A program made the translations under genes and the position numbers. This document shows positions 56,560 to 64,000 of a stretch of DNA of 64,000 nucleotides, piece after piece; positions within the stretch are counted from its first letter, which is position 1; the number at the start of each line of letters is the position of its first letter. Source of the DNA: Arabidopsis thaliana (lineage: Eukaryota > Streptophyta > Magnoliopsida > Brassicales > Brassicaceae); contig NC_003074.8 in the NCBI RefSeq assembly GCF_000001735.4, forward strand, positions 15,507,261-15,571,260. The letters run 5' to 3'. The notes beneath the pieces are model-generated. The model made no database searches, had not been told where the DNA came from, and worked only from the letters and a program-made list of their open reading frames with translations.

Positions 56560-57480
56560 AAAATTAACAAATCTGTTTTTTCATGTGCTATTGGTTTATT
56601 AAATTTAGCATGTATTAATTAAAAAATCCTTGAATAAGGATAACAGTACTAATTTTATAATGTCATTGAAGTTTAAAATACCAATATGATTTATTTGATA
56701 TTAATTTAATTAGATAAAATTGCATTTATCATTGTAATATATTAGTTTTATTCGTTAAATTAAAACATAAAATAAAATTATTAAGCTTGTAAGAATAAAT
56801 TTTGAATACTTAAGTTTAATTCTAAGAATTTTAACGCATCATGTGATGGAGGGTATTGCATCCTTTGATGTGTTACTACAAGCATATACTGATGTTTTAT
56901 TGTAAGAAGTTTAACTCATGTAGTCATAAGTGAAAACATAATTTTTTTTTTGGGAAATAGCTTATAGGATTTGACTTATCAATTCCTTAATGAGAAGTTA
57001 GTGCATTTTGATTTATTTATTTTAACTCATCTAGAATTAGTGTGTATGAGGTAAATTAACATACGAGGTTACGCCATATAGATTTGATCTGATATAAATT
57101 TTATTTTAATATGAAATTGTTATCACTTAAGATAATGTGTGTAAAATAAAAATCAAGTTTATCATGATGAAATAGAAAGTTAAACTATAATGCAAAATCG
57201 AATGTGTAAGATAGAAATTTGTTTTTAGTTAAATCCTAAATTGAATATAGAAAAAGTGTGTAAACTACAATTTAGAATTCAAATATTATCAATGAGATTG
57301 AGTGTGTAGAATTAAAATGTATAAGGAATAAAATGCATAAAACTAGAATTTGGTTTAAAAAAAAAATTATTAAATTAAATATCCTAAAACTGTATAAATT
57401 ACTATTTTATTATTCAAGATTCAAATATTATCGATAAAAAATTATATTTATGTCTTAGACGTACCTGAATAGGCGGGCTT
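56560..57480 (-). repeat. AT-rich repeat, left copy of inverted pair around VTL4
   Basis: Read on the reverse strand from 57480 it starts TACTAGGTAAAGCCCGCC and runs through ATATTTAATTTAAT, TTTTATGCATT and TATACATTTTAATTCTAC. These match the copy at 58871-59290 in the same order. A second matching block lies near 56560-56610, so this copy is longer or has an insert between. Class unknown; resembles short non-autonomous elements of Arabidopsis. Confidence 0.6.
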
Positions 57481-57904
57481 TACCTAGTATATTATATATA
57501 CGCATTACTTTGATCATGAAAACGTTGTAAGGCCCGTAACTACTTCAGATTGAAAGGATGTTTAATCAGATCGTATAATTGTTTTAGCATCTTGCAACAA
57601 ATCAAACAGAATGAAAAAAAAAAAAAAAAACTAAAGGTGAGGTGATCACTTTTATTTCAAATTATATAGTCAATAAAATACATATTATTAACATAAAAAA
57701 AGAATAACTACAGCTGTTAATATAATTGATTTTGTGACTAAAACCAACCTTTTGTTTTGGTAAGTAAACCTCACAGTTTGAAAATAATAAAATCAGTGAT
57801 AAGAAGGAATCAGGTGAGAGTTGTCTAGTCCACATTTTCTTTTCCCAATATAGTAACATTATAAATTATTTCCATTAGTCACACTATTACTAAATTTGTA
57901 AGAA

Positions 57905-58071
57905 AACTAAATACTCATACAGATTTCTCCATAAATAGAATTCATCATAGGCGTGTGTTCTCCACACTTCACATCCTAGGCGTGTGTTCACCACACTTCA
58001 ATTCTCTTCTTTCATTTTCACTATTTTTTTTCTCGTTTAACAAAAGAAACCAAAACCAAAAGGTCCTAACC
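57905..58071 (+). promoter_or_regulatory. VTL4 promoter and leader with duplicated hairpin motif
   Basis: Matches the VTL3 upstream region. TATA-like ATAAATAG at 57931-57938. A 29-bp unit is present twice in tandem, starting at 57948 and 57977: GTGTG-TTCTC-CACAC at 57953-57967 and GTGTG-TTCAC-CACAC at 57982-57996. VTL3 has one unit. The start codon used (58072, context ACCATGG) is shared with VTL3. Confidence 0.6.
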
Positions 58072-58668
58072 ATGGAATCAAACAACAACAACTTGAACCT
58101 AGACATGGAGAAAGATCAAGAAACGACTTTCGACTACTCCAAACGAGCTCAATGGCTACGAGCCGCCGTGCTAGGTGCCAACGATGGTCTTGTCTCAACG
58201 GCTTCACTTATGATGGGTATTGGTGCGGTGAAGCAAGACGTCAGAATCATGCTCTTAACCGGTTTTGCCGGTTTAGTGGCCGGAGCTTGTAGCATGGCGA
58301 TCGGAGAGTTTATCTCCGTTTACTCTCAGTACGACATAGAGGTGGCTCAGATGAAGAGAGAGAGCGGAGGGGAGACAAAGAAAGAGAAGCTTCCAAGTCC
58401 AACGCAAGCGGCTATCGCGTCTGCATTAGCATTTACTCTAGGAGCGATTGTGCCGCTATTGGCGGCTGCGTTTGTGAAAGAGTATAAAGTTAGGATTGGA
58501 GTGATTGTGGCGGCGGTTACATTGGCGTTAGTGATGTTTGGATGGTTAGGGGCGGTTTTGGGAAAAGCACCAGTGGTTAAGTCGTTGGTTCGGGTTTTGA
58601 TTGGAGGATGGTTAGCTATGGCCATTACGTTTGGTTTTACAAAACTCGTTGGGTCACATGGTCTTTGA
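58072..58668 (+). CDS. VTL4: Vacuolar iron transporter-like protein 4 (nodulin-21/VIT family)
   Basis: Single exon, 198 residues. The ATG at 58072 aligns with that of VTL3; the frame is open further upstream but only from a GTG within the promoter. Same CCC1/VIT architecture: LGANDGLVSTASLMMG in the first membrane segment, five segments in all, the short charged loop (MKRESGGETKKEKLPSP) and a GWLGAVLGKAPVVKS stretch between segments four and five. Differences from VTL3 are few and mostly conservative, such as an Asn repeat near the start (ESNNNNLN) and a shorter C-terminus (VGSHGL). Expected at the vacuolar membrane moving iron or a similar metal. Matches AT3G43660 from memory. Confidence 0.93.
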   Translation: MESNNNNLNLDMEKDQETTFDYSKRAQWLRAAVLGANDGLVSTASLMMGIGAVKQDVRIMLLTGFAGLVAGACSMAIGEFISVYSQYDIEVAQMKRESGGETKKEKLPSPTQAAIASALAFTLGAIVPLLAAAFVKEYKVRIGVIVAAVTLALVMFGWLGAVLGKAPVVKSLVRVLIGGWLAMAITFGFTKLVGSHGL

Positions 58669-58870
58669 TATGTATGTGTGAGTTTACTTACGTGACCAAA
58701 CCCTTCTTCATGTTTCATGCTTCAAAAACTGGAAAAAAAAATGTAATAAGTAGAATTAATTTCTAATGAATTCCCTTTACAATTTTTAATGATCATGACC
58801 ATCAAAGACAGTTTATAAATTTAAAATATTAGTCAAACAAATAAATTGATACTTTAAAAACTTATATGAG

Positions 58871-59290
58871 TACTAGATAAGGTTCGCCCAAATAGACGGG
58901 TATATAAATGTAAACTTTTCTTAATAGTATTTGAATTTTGAATATAGTAATTTATTCTTTCTTCTTGATATTTAATTTAATATTTTTTGTTTTAAAAATT
59001 TCAGTTTTATGCATTCTATTTTATTATACATTTTAATACTATACGCTCAATCTTATTAATGATTTTTGAATTCTAAATTTAATTTAGTATTTAGAAAACA
59101 AATTTTTATATTACACATTCAATTTTGTAATATAGTATAATACATCATAATACACTCGATTGTTTTGCTAAATTTAGTTGACTACTAATACATGTAAAAC
59201 AAATTTGTTATTTTTCCTTTTGGTTAAGAATTTTTTTTACTAGATACATGATAAATCTAGTTGACCAATACACATGTAAATTATTTTGGT
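58871..59290 (+). repeat. AT-rich repeat, right copy of inverted pair around VTL4
   Basis: Begins TACTAGATAAGGTTCGCCC and follows the reverse complement of 57480-57120 for more than 300 bp (TTTTATGCATTCTATTTTATTATAC is one shared region in part). It interrupts the DNA that is shared between the VTL3 and VTL4 3' flanks: VTL3 homology stops at about 58870 and resumes downstream, so this is an insertion. Confidence 0.6.
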
Positions 59291-59883
59291 TAATAAAAAA
59301 ATAGATATAAATGTATAAATTAGTATATATAAATTTGAGTTTTTTTTTTTATAATGTTTTCTAACTTTTTTAAGAGAAAAAAGTTAAAAAAATTCTGATA
59401 CATATCAACATTTGTTCGATTGAGTTGATACGTGACACAATCTTATGAATTGCTAACTTTAAAAACCATACTTTAGATAATAAGATATTTAACAGATTTA
59501 CTTTGTTAGAAAAATCTAATATTAAACAACATTATTCAACTTGAATAGACTTTTAACCATGTAAACATATATTCAAGTCACCTAACACCAAATTTGGATA
59601 TACTCGATTCTTTTTATTTGGTCACTACAAAGTTGTTTATGTCTCTTTCGATGTACACTAATAATGTTTTAAACAACACTAAAAAATGTATCTATAGTCC
59701 AAAAATACTTTAAAATTTGCAAGCAATTGATTGAAGTAATAAATTAATGTGGAGAAAATAGAGTAGCTAGGGACCAGTGAAGATTTCTTGAAGATATAAA
59801 TATAATCAATAATATTAGTTGTTGACAAAAAAAAAACAATAATGTTACTTATCTTCTGATCTTCCCAAAAAAAGCAACTAACA
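59291..59883. other. Intergenic, part of the VTL duplicated block
   Basis: AT-rich; about 59620-59790 is similar to 32510-32700 downstream of VTL3. Includes the promoter of the copper amine oxidase gene, without a clear motif. Confidence 0.5.
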
Positions 59884-62474
59884 ATGGTGGAACTTTCGTT
59901 CTCTCAGCTCCTTGTCTTACTTTTAAGCTTACTCTTTCTCTTCACTACTCTCGCGTCAAGTTCCAAGACCCCCCGATTCAAGTATTCGTTAGAGAAGCCT
60001 CACCACCCACTTGACCCACTAACGACACCTGAAATAAAGAGAGTCCAAACCATCCTCTCGGGTCATGATCCGGGTTTCGGGTCCGGGTCAACCATCATTC
60101 ACGCCATGGCTCTCGACGAGCCGGATAAGCAACGTGTCATCCGGTGGAAGAAAGGTGATCGTCTCCCGCCGCGAAGAGCGGAGATTCTTGCTATGTCTAA
60201 CGGCGAGAGTCACGTGCTCACGGTGGATCTTAAATCCGGTCGGGTTGTTTCTGATTTGGTCAACCCGACTTTTGGATACCCGATTCTTACTATGAAGGAT
60301 ATCATCGCAGTCTCACAGGTCAGTCCGGTTTAAATTCAATCTGTGTCAACCGGTTTAATTATTTAAATTCAAACCAAATCTGAGCAGACCGGTTTCCACA
60401 AACAAAATTCCCCCAAAATGTAGGTTCCTTACAAGAGCGTGGAGTTCAATCGCTCAATCGAAGCGCGTGGGATTCCGTTCTCCGGTTTGATTTGTATTAC
60501 ACCGTTCGCCGGTTGGTATGGACCGGACGAAGAAGGACGACGAGTCATAAAGATCCAATGTTTCTCAAAGCAAGACACTGTCAATTTCTACATGAGACCT
60601 ATCGAAGGACTTTATTTAACCGTCGATATGGATAAATTAGAGATCATCAAGATTGTAGACAATGGACCGGTTCCGGTTCCCAAGTCTACCGGTACGGAAT
60701 ATAGATATGGGTTTCTTAATGAAACGGTATATATGGACCGTGTCAACCCAATGTCGATGGAGCAACCGGACGGTCCAAGTTTTCAAGTTGAGGATGGATA
60801 CTTGGTTAAGTGGGCGAATTGGAAATTTCATATTAAACCGGATCAACGTGCCGGTATGATTATCTCACAGGCTACAGTTCGTGATTCCAAGACAGGTAAA
60901 TTAATTATATCACAAACAAGTCCCTTGAATTTAGTTATTGTTAGAAATTGACTCCAAAAGTCTTCCAAGTTACAATGAAACCCAATTTGTTGAGGTTGAA
61001 ACAGGTGAAGCAAGAAGTGTAATGTACAAAGGTTTTGCGTCGGAGTTGTTCGTACCGAATATGGATCCAGGGGAAGGTTGGTATTCAAAAGCTTACATGG
61101 ATGCTGGAGAGTTTGGTTTAGGACCTTCTTCAATGCCACTTGTGCCACTCAACGACTGTCCTCGAAACGCTTACTACATTGATGGTTTCTTCGCTTCTCC
61201 TGAAGGCATTCCAATACTTCAACCTAACATGATCTGCTTGTTCGAACGCTACGCGGGTGACACTAGCTGGCGACACTCTGAGATTCTTCTCCCTGGTGTA
61301 GATGTAATGTTCTATTACACAACACTATTATTATTTTCTTTATATGATATGATACTTATGAAAATGTAATTTGGATATCGACAGATAAGAGAGTCAAGGG
61401 CAAAGGTTACACTGGTAGCTAGAATGGCATGTTCTGTTGGGAACTATGATTATATTTTTGATTGGGAGTTTCAAATGGATGGTGTGATTCGTGTTACGGT
61501 ATGGTTACATTATGTGTATGCTTAAAAGTGTCTCTTAATAGTTGTTATAATGAATGAAAAACGTTATAAATATAGGTCGCGGCCTCGGGGATGTTGATGG
61601 TGAAAGGAACGGCTTACGAAAACGTTGAAGACTTGGGTGAGAAAGAGGATGATTCTGGACCGTTGATCTCAGAAAACGTTATAGGAGTCGTCCATGATCA
61701 TTTCATATCGTTTCATCTAGACATGGACATTGATGGGTCAGCCAACAACTCCTTCGTTAAGGTTCATCTAGAGAAGCAGAGACTTCCACCTGGAGAATCA
61801 AGGAGAAAGAGTTACTTGAAGGTCAAGAAATATGTAGCCAAGACTGAGAAAGATGCTCAGATCAAGATGAGCCTGTACGACCCCTACGAGTTCCATCTTG
61901 TGAACCCTAACCGACTTTCTCGGTTAGGGAACCCGGCTGGTTACAAGCTTGTACCTGGTGGTAATGCTGCAAGTTTGCTCGATCATGATGATCCACCGCA
62001 AATGCGAGGCGCTTTCACAAACAATCAGGTACTCGGTTTAAGCTCGGTTTGACAGGTTCAACAAACTTAAATGTATATAATGAATGAGATCTATTGGTTT
62101 AGATATGGGTGACTCGGTATAACCGGTCAGAGCAATGGGCTGGAGGGCTTTTGATGTACCAGAGCCGTGGTGAAGACACACTACAAGTTTGGTCCGACAG
62201 GTACACCATACTTAATTGCTCCTATTGTCTTTGGTTTAACTATAAGCTTTATCTTTAACTGCTGTTTGTGTGATGAAACAGAGATCGGTCCATTGAGAAC
62301 AAGGACATAGTGTTGTGGTATACACTAGGGTTCCATCACGTACCGTGCCAAGAAGATTTTCCAGTGATGCCAACAATAGCATCTAGCTTTGAACTTAAAC
62401 CGGTCAATTTCTTCGAATCGAACCCGGTACTTGGGATTTCACCTTTCTTCGAGAAAGACTTACCAGTCTGTTAA
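59884..62474 (+). CDS. Copper amine oxidase (AT3G43670-like)
   Basis: Seven exons: 59884-60318, 60424-60895, 61005-61303, 61385-61498, 61576-62028, 62103-62200 and 62282-62474; GT-AG borders, in frame, 687 residues. The enzyme oxidises primary amines such as putrescine to aldehydes with release of ammonia and hydrogen peroxide. Residues 1-25 form a signal peptide ([17 protein letters not shown]), so it enters the secretory pathway; no peroxisomal SKL-type end is seen (ends DLPVC). The topaquinone site is NYDY in [13 protein letters not shown] (exon 4), where the first Tyr becomes the cofactor. Copper ligands are the two His in VHDHFISFH (exon 5) and one in GFHHVP (exon 7). The catalytic-base Asp lies in YYIDGFF (exon 3). 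All key residues are present, so it should be active. In one nomenclature this is CuAO-gamma2, from memory. Confidence 0.95.
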
Positions 62475-63179
62475 ACCAGATGCTTCATCTTATTCGACAC
62501 TGTGCATTTTCAAATGTCATGTGTAGACTTTTCTGATTATAAATGTTGTGCATATTCTATTGATATATGTATATCAGTATATGAAATCAACATGCTCTTG
62601 ATATTCAATTATTTATCTGCAACAGTATATGAGTATCATCTAAAGATGTTGCAGAGCACATTTTGGTATTATACAGTAGTTACTTTGGCAACGAAAAAGT
62701 GACCCCACTAGAATGAAGAAGTAGAGTGATGCATTAAGAAGGTAATGAGGATAATCTAAGAAACAGAGAATGTTGCAGAGTTTTCACTCGCAAAGACTAA
62801 CTCAGACAAAAGAGATCAATTTGGCATCCATTGATTAGACCACCTTAAATACACAAAAGAAAGTTCAAGTTTTTTTTTTTCAGATACCTTTCTTAGAGAC
62901 ACCCTTGCCTTAGTGATGAAGGAGAATTTCTAAACACTTATTATTGAAACTAAAGTAGCTTTGAGCTAATTTTGAAGACAAGTTTTGTGTACTTTACAGG
63001 GAAAATCACAAAAAGGCTCAGCCTTGTCGTATTCTTACAAGATTAAAAAACAATAAACAACATGAATCTACTAGAGATCGTTACAAACACAAAAACATAA
63101 ATGGTAATTATTACCTAATGAACAGATCAATTTAGAGTTCAAAAAAACCCTAATTAACTAGTGTTAAGCTATAAACTAA
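62475..63179. other. Intergenic, convergent 3' regions
   Basis: 3' UTR of the amine oxidase and, facing it, of the gene ending at 63180. No ORF with support. Confidence 0.5.
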
Positions 63180-64000
63180 CTAAACCAGAGGCCATTCCAT
63201 TGCTTCTTCGCTTAAGTATTCACTAATATCGATCATAAACTCGTCTTTTTCGTTAGTTGAGGAATGATCTTGAAGTGGAACCTCAAGGTTTTCGTTATTA
63301 AAATCCTTGAATAGATTTTCCCAAAAGCTCTGATCCTCAGTGAAAAGCGTTGATGTCTGTGTTTCTTGGGGTACACTCATTCCGTTCTTCTCTTCCTCTA
63401 TTTCACATAAGCTGTCAACAAATCCAAGATTAACATTAACCAAGTAACCAGATTGATCATCATTAACTAAGTAACCAGATTGATCAAATAATGACTCATC
63501 AACAAAGAAGATATGATTTTGATCAAAACAAGTAACTTGTGACGACCGAGGCTCGCCATGGTTCTGATAAAAGCAAACAATTTGTGAGGAATTCGGAGAA
63601 TAGGTACTAGGGTTTTGACCAAAATTAGAAGCAATTTGAGAAGAAGACAGAGTAGAGGTACTAGGGTTTTGACCAAAATCAGAAGCAATTTGTGAGAAAG
63701 GAGAAGAAAACCCACCATGATTGAATATCTCGTCGGTGCTAGGTTTTTGATCGGAAACAAATTGTGATTTTTCTTTCTTTTCGAGACAATCCATCAGATG
63801 CTTCCTCGTTCTCATCAGACGATCCTCAATTATTTTTAATTCAGAGATATCGTCGCAGTTACGGTAGAGGTCAGGGTCTTGATAAGCCTGTGACTTATCG
63901 GAACAAGAAATAAGGGTAGAGTGAGAGATATACGCCTTATGCGACGGAGAGTTAAGAGAGAGAAATAGAAATGATATTGAAATGATTATGTTTGATAACA
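63180..64000 (-). CDS. 3' part of an unidentified, possibly MADS-like transcription-factor gene
   Basis: Reverse-strand frame open from 63180 (stop) to the window edge. The last exon may begin at about 63890, after GTCACAG (GCTTATCAAGACC), giving AYQDPDLYRNCDDISELKII and EDRLMRTRKHLMDCLEKKEK, a predicted helix or coiled coil, before a Gln/Asn/Ser-rich tail. The tail carries repeats (SQIASDFGQNPST, SQIASNFGQNPST, then two looser copies; DQSGYLVN twice) and an acidic C-terminus (ISEYLSEEAMEWPLV). A keratin-like helix plus low-complexity acidic tail is seen in some plant MADS-box proteins, but the DNA-binding part is outside the window, so the family is a guess. The ATG at 63815 is probably internal. 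Confidence 0.45.
   Translation of the reverse strand, partial: LSNIIISISFLFLSLNSPSHKAYISHSTLISCSDKSQAYQDPDLYRNCDDISELKIIEDRLMRTRKHLMDCLEKKEKSQFVSDQKPSTDEIFNHGGFSSPFSQIASDFGQNPSTSTLSSSQIASNFGQNPSTYSPNSSQIVCFYQNHGEPRSSQVTCFDQNHIFFVDESLFDQSGYLVNDDQSGYLVNVNLGFVDSLCEIEEEKNGMSVPQETQTSTLFTEDQSFWENLFKDFNNENLEVPLQDHSSTNEKDEFMIDISEYLSEEAMEWPLV

Noticed and set aside
57955-58071. N-terminal extension of VTL4
   Set aside because: Begins at GTG, lies over the TATA-proximal leader, and has no counterpart in VTL3; the shared ATG at 58072 is preferred.

Overview
The window is plant nuclear DNA from a crucifer, very probably Arabidopsis thaliana or a close relative. The order zinc-knuckle protein, aldehyde oxidase AAO2, gamma-tubulin complex protein GCP6, two vacuolar-iron-transporter-like genes and a copper amine oxidase is the order I remember for the pericentromeric AT3G43590 to AT3G43670 interval of A. 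thaliana chromosome 3. The spliced lengths I derive (551, 1321, 1207, 200, 198 and 687 residues) are those expected of intact genes. The host genes have short introns with GT-AG borders, apart from one GC-AG intron in AAO2.

Layout. 1-2058: a 5'-truncated LINE with a 14-bp target duplication. 2493-16667: three intact host genes; the zinc-knuckle gene converges on AAO2, and GCP6 lies upstream of AAO2 on the same strand. 17132-31388: repeat-rich DNA with a weak unidentified ORF, a gag-only Ty3/gypsy fragment (LTR 17751-18104) and three LINE fragments or copies, the last ending about 170 bp before VTL3. 31556-32158: VTL3. 33256-55485: one CACTA (En/Spm) transposon that has received a Sirevirus-type Copia element (33272-41983) and a second CACTA-like element (47712-54183). 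The second element itself holds a gypsy fragment and a captured piece of a ubiquitin-specific protease gene. 55499-55880: an F-box/kelch relic. 58072-58668: VTL4, flanked by inverted copies of an AT-rich repeat. 59884-62474: the copper amine oxidase. 63180-64000: the 3' end of an unidentified reverse-strand gene that runs off the window.

How the parts relate. The host genes do not form a pathway. AAO2 is a cytosolic molybdo-flavoenzyme, GCP6 belongs to the microtubule-nucleating gamma-tubulin ring complex, and the copper amine oxidase is a secretory-pathway enzyme. VTL3 and VTL4 are a tandem duplicate pair now about 26 kb apart because transposons filled the gap; they still share promoter/leader DNA and 3' flanking DNA. 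Nearly every transposon protein carries stops or frameshifts, so I see no autonomous element.

I found no convincing new biological system. The most interesting observations are the reconstructable nested transposon stack, a conserved GTGTG-loop-CACAC element in the VTL3 and VTL4 leaders that is doubled in VTL4, the inverted repeat around VTL4, and the captured protease fragment. All family names rest on recognised motifs and memory; no search was run.
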